A stretch of DNA of 64,000 nt from Anaerohalosphaeraceae bacterium (GCA_021108375.1 JAIORA010000047.1:1-64000); one strand, 5' to 3'. Positions 43,280 through 53,105 are shown, counted from the stretch's first letter. A program made the numbers and translations. Notes: generated from the letters alone by a model not told the origin.

Positions 43280-44437
43280 TTAATGCCCCGATGCCATTGA
43301 TGACATTTTGAAGATAGGCAGTATGATGGCCATTGCGATAAATCCGACCAACATACCCATTAGTACAATCATAAGCGGTTCAATCATAGACGTTACAATT
43401 TTAATTGTATCTTTGAGCTTGCCTTGGTAGAAGTCGCTGACTTCCTCAAGGACTGAGCCGAGCGTTCCAGAATCTTCGCCGCTCCTTATCATCTGTATAA
43501 CCGAAGCGGGCAACAATGAATCCTTTTTAAAACTCTGAGCGATTTTTTTGCCCTGCCTGACCGATTCGTGTACGCCGACCCACATATTTTTGTAATGAAC
43601 GTTGCCGCTAACCTCTGCGGTTATGTTGAGTGCGTCGAGAATCGGTACGCCAGCGTTTATCAGAACGCCCATTGCGTGAAGACCGCGAGTTATGTAAAGG
43701 CATTTGCAAAGCGTTTTCATTAGAGGCAGGAACAGCTTTGTTTTGTCCCACCAAAAGCGTCCTGTAACCGTTTTTATCGCAAATACAAGTCCTGTTATTA
43801 TAGCAGCGATGCCGATTATGATTGCGAGCCAGTACGTTATCAGAAAGGAACTGAGTGCCATTATAATAACGGTAGGTTTTGGGAGCATATGCTCTTTGCC
43901 AACGAAAAGCTCAGTGAATTTTGGCAGAACGAATGTGAGCAGAAATGTTGTGCAGCTTACGGCCATAAATGCGATGATTCCGGGATAGACCATAGCACCG
44001 ATGACCTGAGAACGTGTCTGCATTTCCTGGCCGATGTAGCTGGAGAGTTTTTGGAGCATTGAGCTGAGTGAGCCGCTCATTTCAGAGGCAGCTATCATAT
44101 TAACGTAAATGTCCTTGAAAACTTTTCTATGGCGTGATAGTGCCTGCGAAAAGCTCTCGCCTGCCTCTATCCTGTTTTTGATGTCGGTTATAATGGCTTT
44201 GAATTTTTTGTTTTCGAGCTGAGCAACAATAGATTCCATCGCCTCCGGGAGTGAAATTCCGGCTCTTACCATTATCGAAAGCTGGTTTGTGAAGTCGAGT
44301 ATATCTTTTTTGCCAGGGCCAAACTCGACACTGAAGTTAGCTATTTTCTGTAGAGTAGTTTGTTGCTGCTGGGCAAGTGGGCTACCATAATCGGCTAATA
44401 AAGCTTCAGGCATTTTTTCTGTTGCGGTAATAGTCAA
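43280..44437 (-). CDS. pilC: Inner-membrane platform protein (PilC/GspF)
   Basis: A 385-residue protein with two T2SSF repeats: residues about 55-180 (FTNQLSIMVRAGISLPEAMESI) and about 255-380 (RGLHAMGVLINAGVPILDALNIT). Three membrane segments are visible (about 150-170, 195-230 and 355-380). It couples the cytoplasmic ATPases to pilin insertion. The start is TTG at 44437, with AGGGGA six bases upstream, rather than ATG at 44413. An N-terminal extension present in long PilC forms is absent. Confidence 0.92.
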   Translation of the reverse strand: MTITATEKMPEALLADYGSPLAQQQQTTLQKIANFSVEFGPGKKDILDFTNQLSIMVRAGISLPEAMESIVAQLENKKFKAIITDIKNRIEAGESFSQALSRHRKVFKDIYVNMIAASEMSGSLSSMLQKLSSYIGQEMQTRSQVIGAMVYPGIIAFMAVSCTTFLLTFVLPKFTELFVGKEHMLPKPTVIIMALSSFLITYWLAIIIGIAAIITGLVFAIKTVTGRFWWDKTKLFLPLMKTLCKCLYITRGLHAMGVLINAGVPILDALNITAEVSGNVHYKNMWVGVHESVRQGKKIAQSFKKDSLLPASVIQMIRSGEDSGTLGSVLEEVSDFYQGKLKDTIKIVTSMIEPLMIVLMGMLVGFIAMAIILPIFKMSSMASGH

Positions 44438-44460
44438 AATTTGTCCCCTAAAAAAACAGG

Positions 44461-45615
44461 CTATCGATTTAAAGCGGCCTGATTCTGTAAAAATTCGGCT
44501 CTGTTTTGCGGCTGAAGCAGTTTCTCCATTTTTTGCGGGTTTGATGAGCGAACTACGGCCTCATCTCTATCTACAAAGCCGTTAAAGTACATTTGTGCGA
44601 TGCTGTAATCCAAATCCTGCATACCAAGTTTTCTCGATGTGGATATTATATTGTGTATTTCGTAAATTCTGTTTTCCCTGATGCAGTTTCTAACGGCAGA
44701 GTTGCAAAGCAGAATTTCAACGCAAGGCACCATACCGGGTTTGTCGATTCTTTTGAAAAGTGTCTGCGAAATTACAGCCTGGAGCGTGTTTGAGAGCATT
44801 GCTCTAATCTGGTTCTGCTGAGAGGCTGGGTAGATATCTATTATTCGCTCAACAGTCTGTGCGGCATTTACAGTGTGCAGCGTGCTTAGAACGAGGTGGC
44901 CAGTTTCGGCGGCGGTTATAGTTGAGCTTGCGGTTTCGAGGTCTCGCATTTCTCCAACGAGAATTACATCAGGGTCCTGACGGAGAACGTGTCGCAGGCC
45001 GGAAGAGAAACTGGAGCAGTCTGAACCCATTTCGCGTTGCTCAATTATCGATTTTTTATTTGTGAATGCATATTCTATTGGGTCTTCAAGCGTGATGATG
45101 TGCTTGTTGTAATTTTCATTTACCTGCCCTATCATTGCGGCCAGAGTTGTGCTTTTGCCGGAACCAGTGTGGCCGGTAACGACGACAAGGCCACGTGGCA
45201 AAGTGGTAAGCTCTTTTACAACCGGCGGCAGAAAAAGATTTTCAATGTCCGGTATTTCATTTGCAATGGCCCTGAAGGAAATCGCAATTGTGTCTCTCTG
45301 GAAATGGGCATTGACGCGGAACCTGTTGCCATCTTCCAAAGTTGTTGAAAAGTCGTAATCCAGCTTTTCCTTGAATATATCAAATCTCTCCGGGCCGAGC
45401 ATTTCGAGCAGCATTTTCGCGGCAGAGGCATTGCTGATTTCCGGACAATCCATTTCTGTCAGCCGGGTGTTGATTCGCATTATAGGACGCATTTCGGCGT
45501 TGATGTGTAAATCGCTTGCCCCAGCTTCAATGGAACGAGCGAGGATGGATTTTATATTATCAGATTCGCAGCACCGGATGGTCGCTGTCGAGGTGCTGTT
45601 TATGTCGTTATTCAC
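44461..45615 (-). CDS. pilT: Pilus retraction ATPase (PilT family)
   Basis: A 384-residue secretion ATPase. An N-terminal PAS-like region (ASDLHINAEMRPIMRIN) is followed by Walker A VVTGHTGSGKST, the Asp box IITLEDPIEYAF, Walker B-type DPDVILVGEMRDLET and the His box TGHLVLSTLHT. No zinc tetracysteine is present, as expected for PilT rather than PilB. The C-terminal AIRNLIRE-like motif reads AVRNCIREN. The start is GTG at 45615, with AGAGG upstream. PilT implies that the system retracts, so it is a pilus rather than only a secretion apparatus. Confidence 0.94.
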   Translation of the reverse strand: MNNDINSTSTATIRCCESDNIKSILARSIEAGASDLHINAEMRPIMRINTRLTEMDCPEISNASAAKMLLEMLGPERFDIFKEKLDYDFSTTLEDGNRFRVNAHFQRDTIAISFRAIANEIPDIENLFLPPVVKELTTLPRGLVVVTGHTGSGKSTTLAAMIGQVNENYNKHIITLEDPIEYAFTNKKSIIEQREMGSDCSSFSSGLRHVLRQDPDVILVGEMRDLETASSTITAAETGHLVLSTLHTVNAAQTVERIIDIYPASQQNQIRAMLSNTLQAVISQTLFKRIDKPGMVPCVEILLCNSAVRNCIRENRIYEIHNIISTSRKLGMQDLDYSIAQMYFNGFVDRDEAVVRSSNPQKMEKLLQPQNRAEFLQNQAALNR

Positions 45616-45697
45616 TTTAAACCTCTGTTTTTTACGCTATAAATTCAGTTTACCTCTCTTTAGAGGTTTCCTTTATATTTTCGGCTAAATAGCATTG

Positions 45698-47554
45698 TCA
45701 GTTTTGCAGTAAAGAGTCGGTAACGCGCAAAATTTCTTCAATAGTTGTCAGGCCGGCAGCAACTTTAGCGATGCCATCCTGATATAAAGTCGGAGTGCCG
45801 GTCTCTATAAATGCCTTTCTCACGGCTCCTGCGGAACAGTCGCTATTGATAATCGACTTGATTTGGTCGTCTATTAACATAAATTCGTATATTCCAATCC
45901 TGCCGGAATAACCGCTGTTGCGGCACTTGTCGCAGCCTCGGCCGGCAAAGAGGTGGTCGCTGTTTAGGCCAGTCAAATCGATTTGTTTTTTGAGATTTTC
46001 AGGGGCAGTGTAAGGCTCTTTGCAGTTGGGACATATTTTTCTTACCAGCCGTTGGGCGAGAACGGCGTTAAGAGAGGCGGCTATCAGGTACGGCTCAATG
46101 CCAATGTTGACGAGCCTTGTAATGGTGCTGGGCGCATCGTTTGTGTGAAGTGTTGAGAGTACCAGGTGGCCGGTAAGCGCGGCCTGGACGGCGATTTTGG
46201 ATGTTTCGCTGTCTCGAATTTCGCCTACCATTATTATATCCGGGTCCTGTCGCAACAGCGACCGCAGAGCTGCGGAAAAGGTCATTCCCACCCTGTCGTT
46301 TACACTAACCTGGTTTGCAAAGGCAAGTTCGTATTCGACGGGGTCTTCAACGGTTGAAACGTTTAGTGTTTTGCCGTCAACGTTTGCCAGTGCCGAATAA
46401 AGTGTGGTACTCTTGCCGCTGCCGGTTGGGCCGGTTACGAGCAGGATTCCGTTTGGCTGGGCAATCTGTTGGGTAAAGACCGAGACTAAATTCTTTGACA
46501 TTCCAGAATCGTCAAATCCGCGGAGAATCGACTGGCTGTCGAGAATACGAATGACAACCTTTTCGCCGTGAGTTGTCGGGAGTATCGAAACTCGAAGGTC
46601 TATGCCCCTGCCGCCAACGATTACGGCAATTTTGCCATCCTGCGGCAGACGACGTTCGGATATATCGAGGTTGCTCATTATTTTTAGTCTCGAAACTATC
46701 GCAGGGTGCATATGCGAAGGCGGATTCATATCCTCAAAAAGTACGCCATCAATTCTATAACGGATTTTGGTTTCTTTGCTCTTTGGCTCAATGTGAATGT
46801 CGCTGGCGTTTTCCTTGATTGCGTGGCTAATGAGGTAATTGACGAATTTTATGACGGGCGATTCACCAGCCATCTTTTCGAGGTCTTCTGTCTGCTTGTC
46901 AGATTCTTCGACAACTTCCACGTCATCGCTTATGTCCTGGATAAGGTCGTTAACATCATAATCTAAAGAGTCGCCCCTTAGCGAGGCACATATTTTTTCG
47001 ATGTCCTCGGTGCAGGATACTATTATATTAAGCTCAAGGCCTGTTAAGTTTTTGACCTCGTCGAGAATGAAGACATTTTCAGGTTCGGAGGTGGCGATTG
47101 TTAAGATGCCATCCTCTACCGAAATTGGTAAGATGTGATTTTTGATGATGAAATCCGGTTCGAGCATTCCAAAGGCTGAGGGTTCGATTTGTTCAAGTTT
47201 TATATGGCGGAACTCAAAGCCATACATATGTGCTCTTGCAGCAAGGATGTCCTCGACATCGGCAAAGCCGAGCTTGAGCAATATCTGAATTGTATCTGTG
47301 CCAATGTCCTTTAATTGTTCGCCTCGAACTGTTGAGAGTTCCTCTGGTGTAAGTCTGCCCATTCCCAAAAGCGTTTCTGCTACGTCGTGGACGTTCAGTT
47401 CGTCTGAAGTGTGGGTTTCAGTGGGTGGAGAGTAAAGGGTCGAGAGTCCTGTTATTGGACCAGAGGAATTTTCACAAATGTCAAACTTCGCCTCTGGGCG
47501 AGCGAGAAATCGGTCTCTAATCTTATTCAGTTTGTCAAATTTTTGTCCAATCAT
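45698..47554 (-). CDS. pilB: Pilus assembly ATPase (PilB/GspE family)
   Basis: A 618-residue extension ATPase with an MshEN-type N-domain (about 55-210), Walker A LVTGPTGSGKSTT near 375, Walker B QDPDIIMVGEIRDSET and a zinc tetracysteine (CPNCKEP and CDKCRNSGYSGR) near 510-550. The N-terminus contains a variable linker rich in Ser/Thr. Its start overlaps the preceding gene by four bases (ATGA). Confidence 0.95.
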   Translation of the reverse strand: MIGQKFDKLNKIRDRFLARPEAKFDICENSSGPITGLSTLYSPPTETHTSDELNVHDVAETLLGMGRLTPEELSTVRGEQLKDIGTDTIQILLKLGFADVEDILAARAHMYGFEFRHIKLEQIEPSAFGMLEPDFIIKNHILPISVEDGILTIATSEPENVFILDEVKNLTGLELNIIVSCTEDIEKICASLRGDSLDYDVNDLIQDISDDVEVVEESDKQTEDLEKMAGESPVIKFVNYLISHAIKENASDIHIEPKSKETKIRYRIDGVLFEDMNPPSHMHPAIVSRLKIMSNLDISERRLPQDGKIAVIVGGRGIDLRVSILPTTHGEKVVIRILDSQSILRGFDDSGMSKNLVSVFTQQIAQPNGILLVTGPTGSGKSTTLYSALANVDGKTLNVSTVEDPVEYELAFANQVSVNDRVGMTFSAALRSLLRQDPDIIMVGEIRDSETSKIAVQAALTGHLVLSTLHTNDAPSTITRLVNIGIEPYLIAASLNAVLAQRLVRKICPNCKEPYTAPENLKKQIDLTGLNSDHLFAGRGCDKCRNSGYSGRIGIYEFMLIDDQIKSIINSDCSAGAVRKAFIETGTPTLYQDGIAKVAAGLTTIEEILRVTDSLLQN

Positions 47555-48165
47555 TTTGTACTGAACCTCAGGGTAACCTCAGAAGTTTCGGATTTTAACG
47601 TAACAAATCCCGTGTTTATTTCGACAATTGTCATATCCATAATTTTATCACCCTCATACAGCAGAGAGTCGTTAATCATACAGCAGTTGCCGTATTTCGA
47701 TTCGAGAATGCTCTTGAGCTGAAATTGCCCGGCAGCACTGCCCGCTGTTGGTATGTCGCCTGAATCGGCGGTAGTTGACGGGAAAGACCACGAGTGCAGA
47801 AATGGATTTCTGGCCAGTTGTTTTATTTCGACCTGTTTAAAATCGGTCATCTCATAGAACTTTTTGACCACTTCTTCCAGCTTGCCCGTTGCTTCGTGCT
47901 TCATACCTGTAAGTTTTGCGATTGTCACTTCTATCTGCAATTGCTGGTCAGACATTACGGCGTTTGCGGTAGCTGGTGTGGATTTTTTATTCATAAACCA
48001 TATCATAGCAATACCGAAAACAATGACAAAAATAAGAACGAATGTCATACGTTTTACATTCTTTTCTTTTACAGTTGGTTCGATGCAATCACTGCCTGTG
48101 GCAATGTTGCTCTGTCGGTCGCTGCCAAAGTCCGTTTCGTTAATTGGCTCTTTTTGGTGGAGCAA
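47551..48165 (-). CDS. Single-pass membrane protein of the pilus operon (PilP/GspC-like position)
   Basis: A 204-residue protein with a cytoplasmic tail (1-40), one membrane segment (RMTFVLIFVIVFGIAMIWF, about 39-57) and a periplasmic domain. The C-terminal 60 residues (LKSILESKYGNCCMIND to VTLKSETSEVTLRFS) look like the small beta-domain of PilP or GspC that contacts the secretin. The similarity is only in topology and ending, so the name is tentative. The start is TTG at 48165 with GGAG six bases upstream. Confidence 0.7.
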   Translation of the reverse strand: MLHQKEPINETDFGSDRQSNIATGSDCIEPTVKEKNVKRMTFVLIFVIVFGIAMIWFMNKKSTPATANAVMSDQQLQIEVTIAKLTGMKHEATGKLEEVVKKFYEMTDFKQVEIKQLARNPFLHSWSFPSTTADSGDIPTAGSAAGQFQLKSILESKYGNCCMINDSLLYEGDKIMDMTIVEINTGFVTLKSETSEVTLRFSTK

Positions 48166-48202
48166 TTTTATCTCCGATTAAATTTATTTATTAAAAAAGT
48201 TA

Positions 48203-48730
48203 TCAGGAGCTGAAAAATACGCTAATGACAAAATTGGCATGTATTTGTGATGGGTTTTTCTTGTCCTTTTTCAGGTCAAGCTGTCTCAATCTTATGATTC
48301 TCGGCAGTTTTTCAATTTCGATTAAGAAAGAATAAAAGGCGTTGAAATCACCATCAATTTCCATTCTCAAAGGCTGTTCTATGTAGCCATTACTGTCTTT
48401 GGTTCTCAGGGCAGATATTGTGCCGGGTTTTAGTCCTTGTTTTTGCGCGATGAGGGTTATCTGTTCGAGTACTTTGTGAATCTGGCTTTCGTGAGGCAGA
48501 CGGCTTTGGAAAAATTCCACAGCTTCTGTAAGAGTGGAAAGCTGCTTGCTTAAGTCCTGTGCCTCTGAAGTGGCCAGCGAAAGCTCGTTTAGCTTCTGAA
48601 GTTTAGTATTTATTTGTTGTCTTTTCTGAACGAGCCTTGCATTTGCGGGCTTTACCATCCAGGCGTAACCCGAATATGCCAAGGTCAACATAAGAACAAA
48701 TAAAATAAATTTTAGTAAGTTACTTTTCAT
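48203..48730 (-). CDS. pilO: Pilus inner-membrane protein PilO
   Basis: A 175-residue bitopic protein: a membrane helix (about 6-28), a coiled coil (about 30-80) and a ferredoxin-like C-domain with RMEIDGDFNAFYSFLIEIEKLPRI in two adjacent stretches (about 122-145), the PilO hallmark. It forms an alignment complex with PilN and PilP. Its start overlaps the pilN stop by four bases. Confidence 0.87.
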   Translation of the reverse strand: MKSNLLKFILFVLMLTLAYSGYAWMVKPANARLVQKRQQINTKLQKLNELSLATSEAQDLSKQLSTLTEAVEFFQSRLPHESQIHKVLEQITLIAQKQGLKPGTISALRTKDSNGYIEQPLRMEIDGDFNAFYSFLIEIEKLPRIIRLRQLDLKKDKKNPSQIHANFVISVFFSS

Positions 48731-49443
48731 TTATTCAGCTCTAAATCGTTTCCTCTGCTATTAAAATTTCTATGACTGCCTATGTTTTCCACGTCCAGCT
48801 TTGTAAGCGTGATATTAGTTTTTAATATCGCAGAAAGCTTAAACTGCCTGTATGTGCCGTTTTTAGTCTCAAATTCCTTGGAATGTACAAGGCTGACCTC
48901 ATCGAGCAACATTGAAGAAGTAAGATTCGCTATGTAATCAGCAACCGGGATATCGCTGCTGGCCAGGCCGTGTATTTCGAGCATATTTACAAAATCGTCT
49001 TTGTTGGCACTTTCAGGGTTGGCTGATTTTAATTTTTCGTATTTGGTTTTATACCGTTTCAGGTCGGCAGAATTTAATTTTTTCTGCAGCAGTTTGACCT
49101 GACTCAGCGAAAGTCCATCGGGCATAGAATTTGTCAAAAGAGCCAAAACAATACTACGAGGCAGAGGCTCAATAAGCTCGGCAGTTAACAGCGCGGTCTT
49201 TATCATCTCCTGACGCTGTCGCTGCAATTGCTCAAGTTGGGCAATCGACTCCTGTGCCTTTGCCAGTCGGATGTCCACCGCCGCGTCTTCGGTATCAAGT
49301 GCCTTTTGGCGTAACTTAAGGAATCCGAACGTACTCAGAAAGGCTGAGACCATCAGTACCAGCAGGCCCATATAGAGATAATTCGCTCTATTGAACTCCT
49401 GCCTTTGAATATAGTCTTCCGGTACAAAATCAATTCCAGCCAT
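48727..49443 (-). CDS. pilN: Pilus inner-membrane protein PilN
   Basis: A 238-residue bitopic protein. The cytoplasmic N-terminus has IDFVPEDYIQRQEFNRAN, similar to the PilN segment that binds PilM, followed by a membrane helix (about 22-44), a coiled coil (about 45-85) and a periplasmic domain. It is slightly longer than usual, with an added loop near 115-145. The position between pilM and pilO agrees. Confidence 0.85.
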   Translation of the reverse strand: MAGIDFVPEDYIQRQEFNRANYLYMGLLVLMVSAFLSTFGFLKLRQKALDTEDAAVDIRLAKAQESIAQLEQLQRQRQEMIKTALLTAELIEPLPRSIVLALLTNSMPDGLSLSQVKLLQKKLNSADLKRYKTKYEKLKSANPESANKDDFVNMLEIHGLASSDIPVADYIANLTSSMLLDEVSLVHSKEFETKNGTYRQFKLSAILKTNITLTKLDVENIGSHRNFNSRGNDLELNK

Positions 49444-49467
49444 TTTTTTTGCTCTTTTAAATTTGTT

Positions 49468-50454
49468 TTATCGTAAATTTTTGCCTGCTAAACTCAGTCC
49501 GAAAGGAATAGTCCAATCTTCTGTTGAGCATCTTCTGTCGATTCCCTTTTGATATTGATGGTCGTCTGAAACAGCTTTTAGAATGTCGCCGTAGTGAGCG
49601 GGAAGAGACTGCTTTTTAGCTACGGATTCAATACAATCACAAAGTCTCTTATCAGTATTCGAGCTACCGAGAAGAATTATTTTTTCGACAACATCATTTC
49701 TGCGACTGCTTTGAAAATGCCGAATGCATGCATTGACTTCGGCTGTCAGTTTTTCTCTGCCAGTCTCCTTTTCGAGGCTGTGCAGGCCGTTTTGTATGGT
49801 TCTGGCGAAAAGCACTTTGTTTTGCCTGCATATAACGACATTGCAGTAATTTTCGCAGGCGTTTATAAGTATAACGTTTACATCGATATCAGCGCGCCGT
49901 CTGCCAAAAAAATTACTGTAACATTCGACCAGTATTGCCGGCCAGATGGTAATTGCTTTAACTTTCAATGAGGCCTTCTCAAATATAACCAGGTGTTTTT
50001 CAACAGTGGATTTTTCAGTTGCCATAACAAGAACATTTTTAGTGTTTTTGTCCGAATGTGTTTGGCTACCGTTCAGTACGATGTGTTTAACCAGTGCGCC
50101 GTCTGCACGAAAAGGAACAATTTTTGCAACTTCCCTCAAAACGACATCCTCGATGTTATCGATGCTTGAGGCCGGAACTTTAATCTCTCTGGTGAAAACA
50201 TCGCTGGGGTGGATGGCTGTTACAACGTTTTTCGATTTGAAAGGTGTGGAATCGCACATCGATTTAAGGGTTTCTATAGCATTTCTTTGCCATTGGCCGT
50301 TATATGGAGTGATGCTGTGAGGCAAGAGTTCAGAGTTGCCAGCGACCAGTTTTACCTGGCCGTGCTCAAAGACAAGCTGAGACATTCTTATCTTTTCAGG
50401 GCCGAGTTCGACACCAATAGGACAGAAATCATTTTTAAATATATCGAAAAACAT
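49468..50454 (-). CDS. pilM: Pilus actin-like protein PilM
   Basis: A 328-residue ASKHA-fold protein when started at ATG 50454, which has AAGGGGTG upstream and begins right before PIGVELGPEKIRMSQL. A TTG at 50508 would add 18 residues without a ribosome site. PilM is the cytoplasmic ring component that links PilN to the ATPases. It is the first gene of a nine-gene operon reaching 42273. Confidence 0.87.
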   Translation of the reverse strand: MFFDIFKNDFCPIGVELGPEKIRMSQLVFEHGQVKLVAGNSELLPHSITPYNGQWQRNAIETLKSMCDSTPFKSKNVVTAIHPSDVFTREIKVPASSIDNIEDVVLREVAKIVPFRADGALVKHIVLNGSQTHSDKNTKNVLVMATEKSTVEKHLVIFEKASLKVKAITIWPAILVECYSNFFGRRRADIDVNVILINACENYCNVVICRQNKVLFARTIQNGLHSLEKETGREKLTAEVNACIRHFQSSRRNDVVEKIILLGSSNTDKRLCDCIESVAKKQSLPAHYGDILKAVSDDHQYQKGIDRRCSTEDWTIPFGLSLAGKNLR

Positions 50455-50529
50455 AACACCCCTTCGGTGGTTCTTTGCCACCGTCGCCTCTTTTAACGTT
50501 ATCTCCAAAAGAATAGTTCTATCAGCTAA

Positions 50530-50558
50530 AATATAAATAACGAATTGGTGTGAGTCAA
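50530..50558 (-). promoter_or_regulatory. Promoter of the pilus operon
   Basis: On the minus strand TTGACT (50558-50553) and TATATT (50535-50530) are 17 bases apart. The start is predicted near 50523, about 70 bases before pilM. Confidence 0.65.
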
Positions 50559-50627
50559 ATAGGGTTGGAATAAAGAACAGGTCTTATAATAAACGATGGT
50601 ATTGGCGTGAAAAGACCTAATAGGTGG

Positions 50628-51620
50628 CTATTCGGCTTTTAGCTGCCTTGTCATAAGCTGAGCGAGAGCGTTCTCGACAGTTGTCCCGCTGAACAGGACG
50701 GCAAAGACAGCTTCGGTTATCGGCATTTCGATTTCGCATTTTTTAGCAAGCCCGATAACTGATTTGCAGGTAGGCACGCCTTCGACAATAGAGGCATTGG
50801 CTTTTAGCGCATCTGCGCAACTCATACCTGCACCAATTCTCTGGCCAAAAGCGCGATTGCGTCCCTTAGGAGAAATGCAGGTGGTTACTAAATCGCCAAG
50901 TCCACTCAGGCCTGCAAAGGTGTTTTGCATTGCTCCCATTGCTATGCCGAGCCTGGTGATTTCGGCAAGGCCCCGCGAAAGCAGAGCGGCTTTTGCGTTG
51001 TCGCCTGCTCCGATGCCATCTAATATGCCAGCAGCGATAGCGATGATGTTTTTCAGTGCGCCCGCAAGCTCGACACCGATTATATCAGTATTCCTATAGA
51101 CCCTGAATGTGCTGGTGTTAAAGGCCTGCTGGACAGCCTCGGCGATTGTTTCATCGTTACAGGCGGCAGTTGCGGTAGCAGGGAGTTTGCGGGCCAACTC
51201 ATCGGCAATAGTCGGGCCGGAAAGCGAGACGGCTTTGACGGGGGCTTCCATAACATCAGCGAGAATCTGGCTTGGCCGAAGCAGTGTGTTGTTTTCGATG
51301 CCCTTTGTTACAGAAACTATCGGGATATTAGCATCGGTAAATGGTTTGAGTCTTTGCCAGATACTGCGCATAAACTGGCAAGGCGTAGCAGATATAATCA
51401 TATTGGCATCAGCTAAAATTTTTGAATCGTCCGGCTCAAAAATAAGGTTTTTTGGCAGAGGGTAACCCGGCAAAAATTTATAATTTTCGCCTTTGGCTTT
51501 CATTTCCAAAAGCTGCTCAGAATCATAGCCCCACATTTTTACGGAAAAATTCTTTTCGCAAAGCAACATTGCACATATCGTACCCATTGCCCCGTCGCCT
51601 ATGATTGATATATTTTTCAT
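50628..51620 (-). CDS. gpsA: Glycerol-3-phosphate dehydrogenase [NAD(P)+]
   Basis: A 330-residue enzyme that makes sn-glycerol 3-phosphate for phospholipids. It has the Rossmann motif IIGDGAMGTICAMLL at the N-terminus (the second glycine of the usual GAGAWG motif differs), the SVTKGIE motif, the catalytic lysine region VELAGALKNIIAIAAG and the C-terminal RNRAFG. The ATG at 51620 is preferred over a start 12 codons upstream. hflX lies 42 bases upstream and may be co-transcribed. Confidence 0.95.
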   Translation of the reverse strand: MKNISIIGDGAMGTICAMLLCEKNFSVKMWGYDSEQLLEMKAKGENYKFLPGYPLPKNLIFEPDDSKILADANMIISATPCQFMRSIWQRLKPFTDANIPIVSVTKGIENNTLLRPSQILADVMEAPVKAVSLSGPTIADELARKLPATATAACNDETIAEAVQQAFNTSTFRVYRNTDIIGVELAGALKNIIAIAAGILDGIGAGDNAKAALLSRGLAEITRLGIAMGAMQNTFAGLSGLGDLVTTCISPKGRNRAFGQRIGAGMSCADALKANASIVEGVPTCKSVIGLAKKCEIEMPITEAVFAVLFSGTTVENALAQLMTRQLKAE

Positions 51621-51662
51621 AGCCGATATTTGAACACAGACGTACAGAAAATGCAATCAAAA

Positions 51663-52976
51663 TCACACAGCTTCTATTTTTCCGCAGCCCAGGCTTTTGA
51701 GTTGTGCCAGCGTGTTACTGGTAAGCCTGGTATGTATAACAACGTGGTTTTCGAGGTATTGCTGGTCTATGATTTCAGTGTTGGCTGCGAGGAAACTCTG
51801 GACCTTGCCGTCAGAAATGTCCAGCGTAACTTTATAAACAGATTCGTTACCGCCATATATTTGGGCTACATTTTCGCAGAGAATATCAAGATTCATACCC
51901 GTTTTTGCGGAAATGCAGATTGCATCGGGGTAAATCGTTTGCAGGGTTTCCAACTGCGATTGACTGTTTACCGCATCAGCTTTGTTTAGAACCACGAGCA
52001 TCGGATGCTGACTGCAATCAATTTCGTCGAGAACGCTCATCGCGTTTTCGGCCTGGCTGATTGCCTCAGGACTGGAAACGTCAATGACGTGCAAAAGCAA
52101 ATCGGCGTTGACTGCCTCTTCAAGCGTGGCTTTGAAAGAAGCGACAAGCTGGTGGGGCAATTTTCTGACAAAGCCAACGGTGTCGCTGAGAAGTACTGCT
52201 TTGCCTCCTTCAAGCTGCCATTTTCTTGTGCGCGTGTCGAGTGTTGCAAAGAGCCTGTCCTCAACATAAACGTCAGCACCGGTGAGGGTGTTCATCAGCG
52301 TGCTTTTTCCGGCATTGGTGTAGCCGACAAGACATATTTTGAATGAAGAACTGCGGGCATCTATTTCCCGCATTTTTCTTTTGTCCAGTGCGGTGAGTTG
52401 GCGTTTCAGGTCTGTGATTCTTTTCGAGACAAGTCGGCGGTCTATTTCGAGCTGCTTTTCGCCGGTACCCCTGGTTCCAATTCCGCCCACAGCTCCGGCG
52501 GCAGTGCCTCCTCCCGCACCAGCAACGGAATCGAGGTGCGACCACATCCTTGTAAGGCGTGGATATGTGTATTCAAGCTGGGCAAGCTCGACCTGTAATT
52601 TGGCCTGGGCGGTTCTGGCTCTGGAAGCGAAAATGTCGAGTATCAATTCACTGCGGTCGATAACTTTGATTTCTATTATTTTTTCGAGTTCGCGAATTTG
52701 GCCAGGCGACAAATCGTTATCAAAAATCACAACGTCTGCTTCAAAATCTTCGACTCGGTCCCATAGCATTTTGGCTTTGCCGGGGCCTATATAAGTAGCG
52801 GCGTGAATCCTGTTGAGCTTTTGCTGAAAGCGGTCAACTACCATTGCTCCGGCACTTTCTGCCAGGGCTGTCAGCTCGGCGAGATTGTCGTTAAACTCCT
52901 TATTTTTCTTAAGGAAGGCACCAACAAGAATCGCCCGCTCGGCATCTACTTTTGTATGCTCTCTAAAATTTTCCAA
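51663..52976 (-). CDS. hflX: Ribosome-associated GTPase HflX
   Basis: A 437-residue GTPase. The HflX N-domain (about 1-190) includes DNDLSPGQIRELEKI and the glycine-rich GAGGGTAAGAVGGIGTRGTGE linker (split at 153-175). The G-domain has VGYTNAGKSTLMN, LSDTVGFVRKLPH and LNKADAV. HflX splits stalled 70S ribosomes under stress. The start is a TTG at 52976, four bases after AGGA. The C-terminal extension (about 370-437) is longer than the minimal form. Confidence 0.94.
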   Translation of the reverse strand: MENFREHTKVDAERAILVGAFLKKNKEFNDNLAELTALAESAGAMVVDRFQQKLNRIHAATYIGPGKAKMLWDRVEDFEADVVIFDNDLSPGQIRELEKIIEIKVIDRSELILDIFASRARTAQAKLQVELAQLEYTYPRLTRMWSHLDSVAGAGGGTAAGAVGGIGTRGTGEKQLEIDRRLVSKRITDLKRQLTALDKRKMREIDARSSSFKICLVGYTNAGKSTLMNTLTGADVYVEDRLFATLDTRTRKWQLEGGKAVLLSDTVGFVRKLPHQLVASFKATLEEAVNADLLLHVIDVSSPEAISQAENAMSVLDEIDCSQHPMLVVLNKADAVNSQSQLETLQTIYPDAICISAKTGMNLDILCENVAQIYGGNESVYKVTLDISDGKVQSFLAANTEIIDQQYLENHVVIHTRLTSNTLAQLKSLGCGKIEAV

Positions 52977-53051
52977 ATAATCCTAATCCTGTTATAACTA
53001 AATGCAAACCCTTATTATATCCTGTTTATAGCAGGATTTCAATGAGACATA

Positions 53052-53079
53052 AAAAAAGCCCCGATGTTTTGGGGCTTTT
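53052..53079 (-). terminator. Rho-independent terminator downstream of gnd
   Basis: GGGGCTT (71-77) and AAGCCCC (56-62) of the 530xx block form a seven-base stem; read on the minus strand it ends in seven T. It can also act on the plus strand with a shorter T-tract. Confidence 0.85.
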
Positions 53080-53105
53080 CGTATATTTAACAACTCATCA
53101 TAGGA

